Assembly: GCA_964019135.1 (NCBI GenBank)
Contig: OZ025255.1
Span: 2,418,001 to 2,482,000, forward strand
Source: Arenicola marina
Lineage: Eukaryota; Annelida; Polychaeta; Arenicolidae
Direction: 5' to 3'
Length of the DNA stretch: 64,000 bases
A program made the position numbers and the translations under genes. Positions 44,101 to 62,100 of this stretch are shown here, piece after piece. Below the pieces are notes generated by a model that had not been told where the DNA came from, made no database searches, and saw nothing but the letters and a program-made list of their open reading frames with translations. The first letter of the stretch is position 1; every line of letters starts with the position of its first letter.

Positions 44101-47100
44101 TATATTATATACTGGTCACCGTTATACTGCTCAGGGTTATATATTATATACTGGTCACTGTTATGCTGCTCAGGGTTATATATTATATACTGGTCACTGT
44201 TATACTGCTCAGAGTTATATATTATATACTGGTCACCGGTATACTGCTCAGGGTTATATATTATATACTGGTCACTGTTATACTGCTCAGGGTGATATAT
44301 TATATACTGGTCAACGTTATACTGCTCAGGGTTATATATCATATACTGGTCACCGTCATGCTGCTGGTTATATATTACATACTGGTCACGGTTATACTGA
44401 TCAGGGTTATATATTGTATACTGGTCACTGTTATACTGCTCAGGGTTATATATTATATACTGGTCACTGTTATACTGCTCAGGGTTATATATTATATACT
44501 GTTCACCGTTATACTGCTCAGGGTTATATATTATATACTGGTCACCGTTATACTGCTCAGGGTTATATATTATATACTGGTCACCGTTATACTGCTCAGG
44601 GTTATATATTATATACTGGTCAACGTTATACTGCTCAGGGTTATATATTATATACTGGTCACCGTCATACTGCTCAGGATTATATATTACATACTGGTCA
44701 CGGTTATACTGCTCAGGGTTATATTCTGTATACTGGTCACTGTTATACTGCTCAGGGTTATATATTATATACTGGTCACTGTTATACTGCTCAGGGTTAT
44801 ATATTATATACTGGTCACTGTTATACTGCTCAGAGTCATATATTATATACTGGTCACTGTTATACTGCCCAGAGTCAAATATTATATACTGGTCACCGTT
44901 ATACTGCTCAGGGTTATATATTATATACTGGTCACTGTTATACTGCTCAGGGTCATATATTATATACTGGTCACTGTTATACTGCTCAGGGTTATATATT
45001 ATATACTGGTCACTGTTATACTGCTCAGGGTTACATATTAAATACTGGTCACTGTTATATTGCTCAGGGTTATATATTATATACTGTTCACTGTTATACT
45101 GCTCAGGGTTATATATTATATACTGGTCTCCGTTATACTGCCCAGGGTTATATATTATATACTGGTCACCGTTATACTGCTCAGGGTTATATATTATATA
45201 CTGGTCACTGTTATACTGCTCAGGGTTATATATTATATACTGTTCACTGTTATACTGCTCAGGGTTATATATTATATACTGGTCACCGTTATACTGCTCA
45301 GGGTTATATATTATATACTGGTCACCGTTATACTGCTCAGGGTTATATATTATATACTGGTCAACGTTATACTGCTCAGGGTGATATATTATATACTGGT
45401 CACCGTCATACTGCTCAGGATTATATATTACATACTGGTCACGGTTATACTGCTCAGGGTTATATTCTGTATACTGGTCACTGTTATACTGCTCAGGGTT
45501 ATATATTATATATTGGTCACTGTTATACTGCTCAGGGTCATATATTATATACTGGTCACTGTTATACTGCTCAGGGTTATATATTATATACTGGTCACTG
45601 TTATACTGCTCAGAGTGATATATATTATATACTGGTCACTGTTATACTACCCAGGGTCATATATTATATACTGGTCACTGTTATACTGATCAGAGTTATA
45701 TATTATATACTGGTCACTGTTATACTGCTCAGAGTTGTATATTATATACTGGTCACCGGTATACTGCTCAGGGTTATATATTATATACTGGTCACTGTTA
45801 TACTGCTCAGGGTTATATATTATATACTGGTCACCGTCATACTGCTCAGGGTTATATATTACATACTGGTCAAGGTTATACTGATCAGGGTTATATATTA
45901 TATACTGGTCACTGTCATACTGCTCAGGGTTGTATATTGTATACTGGTCACTGTTATACTGCTCAGGGTTATATATTATATACTGGTCACTGTTATACTG
46001 CCCAGGGTCATATATTATATACTGGTCACCGTCATACTGCTCAGGATTATATATTACATACTGGTCACGGTTATACTGCTCAGGGTTATATTCTGTATAC
46101 TGGTCACTGTTACAATGCTCAGGGTTATATATTATATACTGGTCACTGTTATACTGCTCAGGGTCATATATTATATACTGGTCACTGTTATACTGCTCAG
46201 GGTTATATATTATATACTGGTCACTGTTATACTGCTCAGAGTCATATATTATATACTGGTCACTGTTATACTGCCCAGGGTCATATATTATATACTGGTC
46301 ACCGTTATACTGCTCAGGTTTATATATTATATACTGGTCACTGTTATACTGCTCAGGGTCATATATTATATACTGGTCACTGTTATACTGCTCAGGGTTA
46401 TAAATTACATACTGGTCACTGTTATACTGCTCAGGGTTATATATTATATACTGGTCACCGTTATATTGCTCAGGGTTATATATTATATACTGGTCACTGT
46501 TATACTGCTCAGGGTCATCTATTATATACTGGTCACTATTATACTGATCAGAGTTATATATTATATACTGGTCACCGTTATACTGCTCAGGGTTATATAT
46601 TATATACTGGTCACTGTCATACTGCTCAGGGTTATATATTATATACTGGTCACCGTTATACTGCTCAGGGTTATATATTATATACTGGTCACCGTTATAC
46701 TGCTAAGGGTTATATATTACATACTGGTCACTGTTATACTGCTCAGGGTTATATATTATATACTGGTCAACGTTATACTGCTCAGGGTTATATATTATAT
46801 ACTGGTCACCGTCATACTGCTCAGGATTATATATTAAATACTGGTCACGGTTATACTGCTCAGGGTTATATTCTGTATACTGGTCACTGTTACAATGCTC
46901 AGGGTTATATATTATATACTGGTCACTGTTATACTGCTCAGGGTCATATATTATATACTGGTCACTGTTATACTGCTCAGAGTCATATATTATATACTGG
47001 TCACTGTTATACTGCCTAGGGTCATATATTATACACTGGTCACCGTTATACTGCCCAGGGTTATATATTATATACTGGTCACTGTTATACTGCTCAGGGT

Positions 47101-50100
47101 TATATATTATATACTGGTCACTGTTATAGTACCAAGGGTCATATATTATATACTGGTCACCGTTATACTGATCAGTGTTATATGTTATACACTGGTCACC
47201 TTTATACTGCTCAGGGTTATATATTTTATTTACTACTCACCGTTATACTGCTCGGGGTTATATACTTTATACTGGTCACCGTTATACTGCTCAGGGTTAT
47301 ATATTATATACTGGTCACTGTTATACTGCTCAGGGTTATATATTATATACTGGTCACCGTTATACTGCTGAGGTTATATATTATATACTGGTCACCGTTA
47401 TACTGCTCAGGGTTATATATTACATACTGGTCACGGTCATATTGCTCAGGGTTATATATTATAAAGTGGTCACTGTTATACTGCTCATGGTTATATATTA
47501 TATACTGGTCACTGTTATACTGATCAGAGTTATATATTATATACTGGTCACCGTTACACTGCTCAGGGTTATATATTATATACTGGTCACTGTTATACTG
47601 CTCAGGGTGATATATTATATACTGGTCACTGTTATACTGCTCACAGTTATATATTATATACTGGTCACCGGTATACTGCTCAGGGTTATATATTATATAC
47701 TGGTCACTGTTATACTGCTCAGGGTGATATACTATATACTGGTCAACGTTATACTGCTCAGGGTTATATATCATATACTGGTCACCGTCATGCTGCTCAG
47801 GGTTATATATTACAAGCTGGTCACGGTTATACTGATCAGGGTTATATATTGTATACTGGTCACTGTTATATTGCTCAGGGTTATATATTATATTCTGGTC
47901 ACTGTTATACTGCTCAGGGTCATATATTATATACTGGTCACTGTTATACTGCTCAGGGTTATATATTATATACTGGTCACTGTTATACTGCTCTGAGTCA
48001 TATGTTATATACTGGTCACTGTTATACTGCCCAGAGTCAAATATTATATACTGGTCACCGTTATACTGCTCAGGGTTATATATTATATACTGGTCACTGT
48101 TATACTGCTCAGGGTCATATATTATATACTGGTCACTGTTATACTGCTCAGGGTTATATATTATATACTGGTCACTGTTATACTGCTCAGGGTTACATAT
48201 TAAATACTGGTCACTGTTATACTGCTCAGGGTTATATATTATATACTGTTCACTGTTATACTGCTCAGGGTTATATATTATATACTGGTCACCGTTATAC
48301 TGCCCAGGGTTATATATTATATACTGGTCACCGTTATACTGCTCAGGGTTATATATTATATACTGGTCACTGTTATACTGCTCAGGGTTATATATTATAT
48401 ACTGTTCACTGTTATACTGCTCAGGGTTATATATTATATACTGGTCACCGTTATACTGCTCAGGGTTATATATTATATACTGGTCACCGTTATACTGCTC
48501 AGGGTTATATATTATATACTGGTCAACGTTATACTGCTCAGGGTTATATATTATATACTGGTCACCGTCATACTGCTCAGGATTATATATTACATACTGG
48601 TCACGGTTATACTGCTCAGGGTTATATTCTGTATACTGGTCACTGTTATACTGCCCAGGGTCATATATTATATACTGGTCACCGTTATACTGCTCAGGTT
48701 TATATATTATATACTGGTCACTGTTATACTGCTCAGGGTCATATATTATATACTGGTCACTGTTATACTGCTCAGGGTTATAAATTACATACTGGTCACT
48801 GTTATACTGCTCAGGGTTATATATTATATACTGGTCACCGTTATATTGCTCAGGGTTATATATTATATACTGGTCACTGTTGTACTGCTCAGGGTTATCT
48901 ATTATATACTGGTCACTGTTATACTGATCAGAGTTATATATTATATACTGGTCACCGTTATACTGCTCAGGGTTATATATTATATACTGGTCACTGTCAT
49001 ACTGCTCAGGGTTATATATTATATACTGGTCACCGTTATACTGCTCAGGGTTATATATTATATACTGGTCACCGTTATACTGCTAAGGGTTATATATTAC
49101 ATACTGGTCACTGTTATACTGCTCAGGGTTATATATTATATACTGGTCAACGTTATACTGCTCAGGGTTATATATTATATACTGGTCACCGTCATACTGC
49201 TCAGGATTATATATTACATACTGGTCACGGTTATACTGCTCAGGGTTATATTCTGTATACTGGTCACTGTTACAATGCTCAGGGTTATATATTATATACT
49301 GGTCACTGTTATACTGCTCAGGGTCATATATTATATACTGGTCACTGTTATACTGCTCAGAGTCATATATTATATACTGGTCACTGTTATACTGCCTAGG
49401 GTCATATATTATACACTGGTCACCGTTATACTGCCCAGGGTTATATATTATATACTGGTCACTGTTATACTGCTCAGGGTTATATATTATATACTGGTCA
49501 CTGTTATAGTACCAAGGGTCATATATTATATACTGGTCACCGTTATACTGATCAGTGTTATATGTTATACACTGGTCACCTTTATACTGCTCAGGGTTAT
49601 ATATTTTATTTACTACTCACCGTTATACTGCTCGGGGTTATATACTTTATACTGGTCACCGTTATACTGCTCAGGGTTATATATTATATACTGGTCACTG
49701 TTATACTGCTCAGGGTTATATATTATATACTGGTCACCGTTATACTGCTGAGGTTATATATTATATACTGGTCACCGTTATACTGCTCAGGGTTATATAT
49801 TACATACTGGTCACGGTCATACTGCTCAGGGTTATATATTATAAAGTGGTCACTGTTATACTGCTCATGGTTATATATTATATACTGGTCACTGTTATAC
49901 TGATCAGAGTTATATATTATATACTGGTCACCGTTACACTGCTCAGGGTTATATATTATATACTGGTCACTGTTATACTGCTCAGGGTGATATATTATAT
50001 ACTGGTCACTGTTATACTGCTCACAGTTATATATTATATACTGGTCACCGGTATACTGCTCAGGGTTATATATTATATACTGGTCACTGTTATACTGCTC

Positions 50101-53100
50101 AGGGTGATATACTATATACTGGTCAACGTTATACTGCTCAGGGTTATATATCATATACTGGTCACCGTCATGCTGCTCAGGGTTATATATTACAAGCTGG
50201 TCACGGTTATACTGATCAGGGTTATATATTGTATACTGGTCACTGTTATATTGCTCAGGGTTATATATTATATTCTGGTCACTGTTATACTGCTCAGGGT
50301 CATATATTATATACTGGTCACTGTTATACTGCTCAGGGTTATATATTATATACTGGTCACTGTTATACTGCTCTGAGTCATATATTATATACTGGTCACT
50401 GTTATACTGCCCAGAGTCAAATATTATATACTGGTCACCGTTATACTGCTCAGGGTTATATATTATATACTGGTCACTGTTATACTGCTCAGGGTCATAT
50501 ATTATATACTGGTCACTGTTATACTGCTCAGGGTTATATATTATATACTGGTCACTGTTATACTGCTCAGGGTTACATATTAAATACTGGTCACTGTTAT
50601 ACTGCTCAGGGTTATATATTATATACTGTTCACTGTTATACTGCTCAGGGTTATATATTATATACTGGTCACCGTTATACTGCCCAGGGTTATATATTAT
50701 ATACTGGTCACCGTTATACTGCTCAGGGTTATATATTATATACTGGTCACTGTTATACTGCTCAGGGTTATATATTATATACTGTTCACTGTTATACTGC
50801 TCAGGGTTATATATTATATACTGGTCACCGTTATACTGCTCAGGGTTATATATTATATACTGGTCACCGTTATACTGCTCAGGGTTATATATTATATACT
50901 GGTCAACGTTATACTGCTCAGGGTTATATATTATATACTGGTCACCGTCATACTGCTCAGGATTATATATTACATACTGGTCACGGTTATACTGCTCAGG
51001 GTTATATTCTGTATACTGGTCACTGTTATACTGCTCAGGGTTATATATTATATACTGGTCACTGTTATACTGCTCAGGGTCATATATTATATACTGGTCA
51101 CTGTTATACTGCTCAGGGTTATATATTATATACTGGTCACTGTTATACTGCTCAGAGTGATATATTATATACTGGTCACTGTTATACTGCCCAGGGTCAT
51201 ATATTATATACTGGTCACTGTTATACTGCTCAGGGTTATATATTATATACTGGTCACCGTTATACTGCTGAGGTTATATATTATACACTGGTCACTGTTA
51301 TACTGCTCAGGGTTATATATTATATACTGGTCACTGTCATACTGCTCAGGGTTGTATATTATATACTGGTCACTGTTATACTGCTCAGGGCTATATATTA
51401 TATCCTGGCCACTGTTATACTTCTCATGGTTATATATTATATACTGGTCACCGTTATACTGCTCAGGGTTATATGTTATACACTGGTCACCTTTATACTG
51501 CTCAGGGTTATATATTTTATTTACTACTCACCGTTATACTGCTCGGGGTTATATACTATATACTGGTCACCGTTATACTGCTCAGGGTTATATGTTATAC
51601 ACTGGTCACCTTTATACTGCTCAGGGTTATATATTTTATTTACTACTCACCGTTATACTGCTAAGGTTATATATAATATACTGGTCACCGTTATACTGCT
51701 CAGGGTTATATATTACATACTGGTCACGGTCATACTGCTCAGGGTTATATATTATAAAGTGGTCACTGTTATACTGCTCAGGGTTATATATTATATACTG
51801 CATGGTCACTGTTATACTGATCAGAGTTATATATTATATACTGGTCACTGTTATACTGCTCAGAGTTGTATATTATATACTGGTCACCGGTAAACTGCTC
51901 AGGGTTATATATTATATACTGGTCACTTTTATACTGCTCAGGGTTATATATTATATACTGGTCACCGTCATACTGCTCAGGGTTATATATTACATACTGG
52001 TCAAGGTTATACTGATCAGGTTATATATTATATACTGGTCACTGTCATACTGCTCAGGGTTGTATATTATATACTGGTCACTGTTATACTGCTCAGGGTT
52101 ATATATTATATACTGGTCACTGTTATACTGCCCAGGGTGATATATTATATACTGGTCAACGTTATACTGCTCAGGGTTATATATCATATACTGGTCACCG
52201 TCATGCTGCTGGTTATATATTACATACTGGTCACGGTTATACTGATCAGGGTTATATATTGTATACTGGTCACTGTTATATTGCTCAGGGTTATATATTA
52301 TATTCTGGTCACTGTTATACTGCTCAGGGTCATATATTATATACTGGTCACTGTTATACTGCTCAGGGTTATATATTATATACTGGTCACTGTTATACTG
52401 CTCTGAGTCATATATTATTTCCTGGTCACTGTTATACTGCCCAGAGTCAAATATTATATACTGGTCACCGTTATACTGCTCAGGGTTATATATTATATAC
52501 TGGTCACTGTTATACTGCTCAGGGTCATATATTATATACTGGTCACTGTTATACTGCTCAGGGTTATATATTATATACTGGTCACTGTTATACTGCTCAG
52601 GGTTATATATTATATACTGGTCACTGTTATACTGCTCAGGGTTATATATTATACACTGTTCACTGTTATACTGCTCAGGGTTATATATTATATACTGGTC
52701 ACCGTTATACTGCCCAGGGTTATATATTATATACTGGTCACCGTTATACTGCTCAGGGTTATATATTATATACTGGTCACTGTTATACTGCTCAGGGTTA
52801 TATATTATATACTGTTCACTGTTATACTGCTCAGGGTTATATATTATATACTGGCCACCGTTATACTGCTCAGGGTTATATATTATATACTGGTCACCGT
52901 TATACTGCTCAGGGTTATATATTATATACTGGTCAACGTTATACTGCTCAGGGTTATATATTATATACTGGTCACCGTCATACTGCTCAGGATTATATAC
53001 TACATACTGGTCACGGTTATACTGCTCAGGGTTATATTCTGTATACTGGTCACTGTTATACTGCTCAGGGTTATATATTATATACTGGTCACTGTTATAC

Positions 53101-56100
53101 TGCTCAGGGTCATATATTATATACTGGTCACTGTTATGCTGCTCAGGGTTATATATTATATACTGGTCACTGTTATACTGCTCAGAGTGATATATTATAT
53201 ACTGGTCACTGTTATACTGCCCAGGGTCATATATTGTATACTGGTCACTGTTATACTGCTCAGGGTTATATATTATATACTGGTCACCGTTATACTGCTG
53301 AGGTTATATATTATATACTGGTCACTGTTATACTGCTCAGGGTTATATATTATATACTGGTCACTGTCATACTGCTCAGGGTTGTATATTATATACTGGT
53401 CACTGTTATACTGCTCAGGGTTATATATTATATCTTGGTCACTGTTATACTTCTCATGGTTATATATTATATACTGGTCACCGTTATACTGCTCAGGGTT
53501 ATATGTTATACACTGGTCACCTTTATACTGCTCAGGGTTATATATTTTATTTACTACTCACCGTTATACTGCTCGGGGTTATATACTATATACTGGTCAC
53601 CGTTATACTGCTCAGGGTTATATGTTATACACTGGTCACCTTTATACTGCTCAGGGTTATATATTTTATTTACTACTCACCGTTATACTGCTAAGGTTAT
53701 ATATAATATACTGGTCACCGTTATACTGCTCAGGGTTATATATTACATACTGGCCACGGTCATACTGCTCAGGGTTATATATTATATACTGCATGGTCAC
53801 TGTTATACTGATCAGAGTTATATATTATATACTGGTCACTGTTATACTGCTCAGAGTTGTATATTATATACTGGTCACCGGTATACTGCTCAGGGTTATA
53901 TATTATATACTGGTCACTGTTATACTGCTCAGGGTTATATATTATATACTGGTCACCGTCATACTGCTCAGGGTTATATATTACATACTGGTCAACGTTA
54001 TACTGATCAGGGTTTTATATTGTATACTGGTCACTGTTATATTGCTAAGGGTTATATATTATATTCTGGTCACTGTTATACTGCTCAGGGTCATATATTA
54101 TATACCGGTCACTGTTATACTGCTCAGGGTTATATATTATATACTGGTCACCGTTATACTGCTCAGGGTTTTATATTATATACTGGTCACCGTTGTACTG
54201 CTCAGGGTTATATATTACATACTGGTCACGGTCATACTGCTCAGGGTTATATATTATAAAGTGGTCACTGTTATACTGCTCAGTGTTATATATTATATAC
54301 TGGTCACTGTTATACTGATCAGAGTTATATATTATATACTGGTCACCGTTATACTGCTCAGGGTTATATATTATATACTGGTCACTGTTATACTGCTCAG
54401 GGTTATATATTATATACTGGTCACTGTTATACTGCTCAGGGTTATATATTATATACTGGTCACTGTTATACTGCTCAGAGTTATATATTATATACTGGTC
54501 ACCGGTATACTGCTCAGGGTTATATATTATATACTGGTCACTGTTATACTGCTCAGGGTTATATATTATATACTGGTCAACGTTATACTGCTCAGGGTTA
54601 TATATCATATACTGGTCACCGTCATACTGCTCAGGGTTATATATTACATACTGGTCAAGGTTATACTGATCAGGGTCTTATATTGTATACTGGTCACTGT
54701 TATATTGCTCAGGGTTATATATTATATTCTGGTCACTGTTATACTGCTCAGGGTCATATATTATATACTGGTCACTGTTATACTGCTCAGGGTTATATAT
54801 TATATAGTGGTCACTGTTATACTGCTCTGAGTCATATATTATGTACTGGTCACTGTTATACTGCTCAGGGTTATATATTATATACTGGTCACTGTTATAC
54901 TGCTCAGAGTCATATATTATATACTGGTCACTGTTATACTGCCCAGGGTCATATATTATATACTGGTCACTGTTATACTGCTCAGGGTTATATATTATAT
55001 ACTGGTCACTGTCATACTGCTCAGGGTTGTATATTATATACTGGTCACTGTTATACTGCTCAGGGTTATATATTATATACTGGTTACCGTTATACTGCTG
55101 AGGTTATATATTATATACTGGTCACCGTTATACTGCTCAGGGTTATATATTATATACTGGTCACCGTTATACTGCTCAGGGTTATATATTATATACTGGT
55201 CACTGTTATACTGCTCAGGGTTACATATTATATACTGGTCACCGTTATACTGCTCAGGGTTATATATTATATACTGCTCACCGTTATACTGCTCAGGGTT
55301 AGATATTATATACTGGTCAACGTCCTACTGCTCAGGGTTATATATTATATACTGGTCGCTGTTATACTGATCAGAGTTATATATTATATACTGGTCACCG
55401 TTATACTGCTCAGGGTTATATATTATATACTGGTCACTGTCATACTGCTCAGGGTTATATATTATATACTGGTCACCGTTATACTGCTCAGGGTTATATA
55501 TTATATACTGGTCACCGTTATACTGCTCAGGGTTATATATTATATACTGGTCAACGTTATACTGCTCAGGGTTATATATTATATACTGGTCACCGTCATA
55601 CTGCTCAGGATTATATATTACATACTGGTCACGGTTATACTGCTCAGGGTTATATTTTGTATACTGGTCACTGTTATACTGCTCAGGGTTATATATTATA
55701 TACTGGTCACTGTTATACTGCTCAGGGTCATATATTATATACTGGTCACTGTTATACTGCTCAGGGTTATATATTATATACTGGTCACTGTTATACTGCT
55801 CAGAGTGATATATTATATACTAGTCACTGTTATACTGCCCAGGGTCATATATTACATACTGGTCACTGTTATACTGCTCAGGGTTATATATTATATACTG
55901 GTCACCGTTATACTGCTGAGGTTATATATTATATACTGGTCACTGTTATACTGCTCAGGGTTATATATTATATACTGGTCAATGTCATACTGCTCAGGGT
56001 TGTATATTATATACTGGTCACTGTTCTACTGCTCAGGGTTATATATTATATCCTGGTCACTGTTATACTTCTCATGGTTATATATTATATACTGGTCACC

Positions 56101-59100
56101 GTTATACTGCTCAGGGTTATATATTTTATTTACTACTCACCGTTATACTGCTCGGGGTTATATACTATATACTGGTCACCGTTATACTGCTCAGGGTTAT
56201 ATGTTATACACTGGTCGCCTTTATACTGCTCAGGGTTATATATTTTATTTACTACTCACCGTTATACTGCTAAGGTTATATATAATATACTGGTCACCGT
56301 TATACTGCTCAGGGTTATATATTAGATACTGGTCACGGTCATACTGCTCAGGGTTATATATTATAAAGTGGTCACTGTTATACTGCTCAGGGTTATATAT
56401 TATATACTGGATGGTCACTGTTATACTGATCAGAGTTATATATTGTATACTGGTCACTGTTATACTGCTCAGAGTTGTATATTGTATACTGGTCACCGGT
56501 ATACTGCTCACGGTTATATATTATATACTGGTCACTGTTATACTGCTCAGTGTTATATATTATATACTGGTCACCGTCATACTGCTCAGGGTTATATATT
56601 ACATACTGGTCAAGGTTATACTGATCAGGGTTTTATATTGTATACTGGTCACTGTTATATTGCTAAGGGTTATATATTATATTCTGGTCACTGTTATACT
56701 GCTCAGGGTCATATATTATATACCGGTCACTGTTATACTGCTCAGGGTTATATATTATATAGGTCACCGTTATACTGCTCAGGGTTTTATATTATATACT
56801 GGTCACCGTTATACTGCTCAGGGTTATATATTACATACTGGTCACGGTCATACTGCTCAGGGTTATATATTATAAAGTGGTCACTGTTATACTGCTCAGT
56901 GTTATATATTATATACTGGTCACTGTTATACTGCTCAGGGTTGTATATTATATACTGGTCACTGTTATACTGCTCAGGTTTATATATTATATACTGGTCA
57001 CCGTTATACTGCTCAGTGTTATATGTTATACACTGGTCACCTTTATACTGCTCAGGGTTATATATTTTATTTACTACTCACCGTTATACTGCTCAGGGTT
57101 ATATACTATATACTGGTCACCGTTATACTGCTGAGGTTATATATTATATACTGGTCACCGTTATACTGCTCAGGGTTATATATTACATACTGGTCACCGT
57201 TATACTGCTCAGGGTTATATATTACATACTGGTCACGGTCATATTGCCCAGGGTTATATATTATATACTGCATGGTCACTGTTATACTGATCAGAGTTAT
57301 ATATTATATACTGGTCACTGTTATACTGCTCAGGGTTATATATTATATACTGGTCACCGTTATACTGCTGAGGTTATATATTATATACTGGTCACCGTTA
57401 TACTGCTCAGGGTTATATATTACATACTGGTCACGGTCATATTGCTCAGGGTTATATATTATATACTGCATGGTCACTGTTATACTGATCAGGGTTATAT
57501 ATTATATACTGGTCACTGTTATGCTGCTCAGAGTTATATATTATATACTGGTCACCGGTATACTGCTCAGGGTTATATATTATATACTGGTCACTGTTAT
57601 ACTGCTCAGGGTTATATATTATATACTGGTCACTGTCATACTGCTCAGGGTTGTATATTATATACTGGTCACTGTTATACTGCTCAGGGTTGTATATTAT
57701 ATACTGGTCACTGTTATACTGCTCAGGTTTATATATTATATACTGGTCACCGTTATACTGCTCAGTGTTATATGTTATACACTGGTCACCTTTATACTGC
57801 TCAGGGTTATATATTTTATTTACTACTCACCGTTATACTGCTCAGGGTTATATACTATATACTGGTCACCGTTATACTGCTCAGGGTTATATATTATATA
57901 CTGGTCACCGTTATACTGCTGAGGTTATATATTATATACTGGTCACCGTTATACTGCTCAGGGTTATATATTACATACTGGTCACCGTTATACTGCTCAG
58001 GGTTATATATTACATACTGGTCACGGTCATAGTGCTCAGGGTTATATATTATATACTGCATGGTCACTGTTATACTGATCAGAGTTATATATTATATACT
58101 GGTCACTGTTATACTGCTCAGGGTTATATATTATATACTGGTCACCGTTATACTGCTGAGGTTATATATTATATACTGGTCACCGTTATACTGCTCAGGG
58201 TTATATATTACATACTGGTCACGGTCATATTGCTCAGGGTTATATATTATATACTGCATGGTCACTGTTATACTGATCAGAGTTATATATTATATACTGG
58301 TCACTGTTATATTGCTCAGAGTTGTATATTATATACTGGTCACCGGTATACTGCTCAGGGTTATATATTATATACTGGTCACTGTTATACTGCTCAGGGT
58401 TATATATTATATACTGGTCACCGTCATACTGCTCAGGGTTATATATTACATACTGGTCAAGGTTATACTGATCAGGGGTTTATATTGTATACTGGTCACT
58501 GTCATATTGCTAAGGGTTATATATTATATTCTGGTCACTGTTATACTGCTCAGGGTCATATATTATATACCGGTCACTGTTATACTGCTCAGGGTTATAT
58601 ATTATATACTGGTCACCGTTATACTGCTCAGGGTTTTATATTATATACTGGTCACCGTTATACTGCTCAGGGTTATATATTACATACTGGTCACGGTCAT
58701 ACTGCTCAGGGTTATATATTATAAAGTGGTCACTGTTATACTGCTCAGTGTTATATATTATATACTGGTCACTGTTATACTGATCAGAGTTATATATTAT
58801 ATACTGGTCACCGTTATACTGCTCAGGGTTATATATTATATACTGGTCACTGTTATACTGCTCAGGGTTATATATTATATACTGGTCACTGTTATACTGC
58901 TCAGGGTTATATATTATATACTGGTCACTGTTATACTGCTCAGAGTTATATATTATATACTGGTCACCGGTATACTGCTCAGGGTTATATATTATATACT
59001 GGTCACTGTTATACTGCTCAGGGTTATATATTATATACTGGTCAACGTTATACTGCTCAGGGTTATATATCATATACTGGTCACCGTCATACTGCTCAGG

Positions 59101-62100
59101 GTTATATATTACATACTGGTCAAGGTTATACTGATCAGGGTCTTATATTGTATACTGGTCACTGTTATATTGCTCAGTGTTATATATTATATTCTGGTCA
59201 CTGTTATACTGCTCAGGGTCATATATTATATACTGGTCACTGTTATACTGCTCAGGGTTATGTGTTATAAAGTGGTCACTGTTATACTGCTCTGAGTCAT
59301 ATATTATGTACTGGTCACTGTTATACTGCTCAGGGTTATATATTATATACTGGTCACTGTTATACTGCTCAGAGTCATATATTATATACTGGTCACTGTT
59401 ATACTGCCCAGGGTCATATATTATATACTGGTCACTGTTATACTGCTCAGGGTTATATATTATATACTGGTCACTGTCATACTGCTCAGGGTTGTATATT
59501 ATATACTGGTCACTGTTATACTGCTCAGGGTTATATATTATATACTGGTTACCGTTATACTGCTGAGGTTATATATTATATACTGGTCACCGTTATACTG
59601 CTCAGGGTTATATATTATATACTGGTCACCGTTATACTGCTCAGGGTTATATATTATATACTGGTCACTGTTATACTGCTGAGGGTTACATATTATATAC
59701 TGGTCACCGTTATACTGCTCAGGGTTATATATTATATACTGCTCACCGTTATACTGCTCAGGGTTATATATTATATACTGGTCAACGTTCTACTGCTCAG
59801 GGTTATATATTATATACTGGTCGCTGTTATACTGATCAGAGTTATATATTATATACTGGTCACCGTTATACTGCTCAGGGTTATATATTATATACTGGGC
59901 ACTGTCATACTGCTCAGGGTTATATATTATATACTGGTCACCGTTATACTGCTCAGGGTTATATATTATATACTGGTCACCGTTATACTGCTCAGGGTTA
60001 TATATTATATACTGGTCAACGTTATACTGCTCAGGGTTATATATTATATACTGGTCACCGTCATACTACTCAGGATTATATATTACATACTGGTCACGGT
60101 TATACTGCTCAGGGTTATATTCTGTATACTGGCCACTGTTATACTGCTCAGGGTTATATATTATATACTGGTCACTGTTATACTGCTCAGGGTCATATAT
60201 TATATACTGGTCACTGTTATACTGCTCAGGGTTATATATTATATACTGGTCACTGTTATACTGCTCAGAGTGATATATTATATACTAGTCACTGTTATAC
60301 TGCCCAGGGTCATATATTACATACTGGTCACTGTTATACTGCTCAGGGTTATATATTATATACTGGTCACCGTTATACTGCTGAGGTGATATATTATATA
60401 CTGGTCACTGTTATACTGCTCAGGGTTATATATTATATACTGGTCACTGTCATACTGCTCAGGGTTGTATATTATATACTGGTCACTGTTATACTGCTCA
60501 GGGTTATATATTATATCCTGGTCACTGTTATACTTCTCATGGTTATATATTATATACTGGTCACCGTTATACTGCTCAGGGTTATATGTTCTACACTGGT
60601 CACCTTTATACTGCTCAGGGTTATATATTTTATTTACTACTCACCGTTATACTGCTCGGGGTTATATACTATATACTGGTCACCGTAATACTGCTCAGGG
60701 TTATATGTTATACACTGGTCACCTTTATACTGCTCAGGGTTATATATTTTATTTACTACTCACCGTTATACTGCTAAGGTTATATATAATATACTGGTCA
60801 CCGTTATACTGCTCAGGGTTATATATTAGATACTGGTCACGGTCATACTGCTCAGGGTTATATATTATAAAGTGGTCACTGTTATACTGCTCAGGGTTAT
60901 ATATTATATACTGCATGGTCACTGTTATACTGATCAGAGTTATATATTATATACTGGTCACTGTTATACTGCTCAGAGTTGTATATTGTATACTGGTCAC
61001 CGGTATACTGCTCAGGGTTATATATTATATACTGGTCACTGTTATACTGCTCAGTGTTATATATTATATACTGGTCACCGTCATACTGCTCAGGGTTATA
61101 TATTACATACTGGTCAAGGTTATACTGATCAGGGTTTTATATTGTATACTGGTCACTGTTATATTGCTAAGGGTTATATATTATATTCTGGTCACTGTTA
61201 TACTGCTCAGGGTCATATATTATATACCGGTCACTGTTATACTGCTCAGGGTTATATATTATATAGGTCACCGTTATACTGCTCAGGGTTTTATATTATA
61301 TACTGGTCACCGTTATACTGCTCAGGGTTATATATTACATACTGGTCACGGTCATACTGCTCAGGGTTATATATTATAAAGTGGTCACTGTTATACTGCT
61401 CAGTGTTATATATTATATACTGGTCACTGTTATACTGATCAGAGTTATATATTATATACTGGTCACCGTTATACTGCTCAGGGTTATATATTATATACTG
61501 GTCACTGTTATACTGCTCATGGTTATATATTATATACTGGTCACTGTTATACTGCTCAGAGTTATATATTATATACTGGTCACCGATATACTGCTCAGGG
61601 TTATATATTATATACTGGTCACTGTTATACTGCTCAGGGTTATATATTATATACTGGTCACTGTCATACTGCTCAGGGTTGTATATTATATACTGGTCAC
61701 TGTTATACTGCTCAGGGTTGTATATTATATACTGGTCACTGTTATACTGCTCAGGTTTATATATTATATACTGGTCACCGTTATACTGCTCAGTGTTATA
61801 TGTTATACACTGGTCACCTTTATACTGCTCAGGGTTATATATTTTATTTACTACTCACCGTTATACTGCTCAGGGTTATATACTATATACTGGTCACCGT
61901 TATACTGCTCAGGGTTATATATTATATACTGGTCACTGTTATACTGCTCAGGGTTATATATTATATACTGGTCACCGTTATACTGCTGAGGTTATATATT
62001 ATATACTGGTCACCGTTATACTGCTCAGGGTTATATATTACATACTGGTCACGGTCATACTGCTCAGGGTTATATATTATAAAGTGGTCACTGTTATACT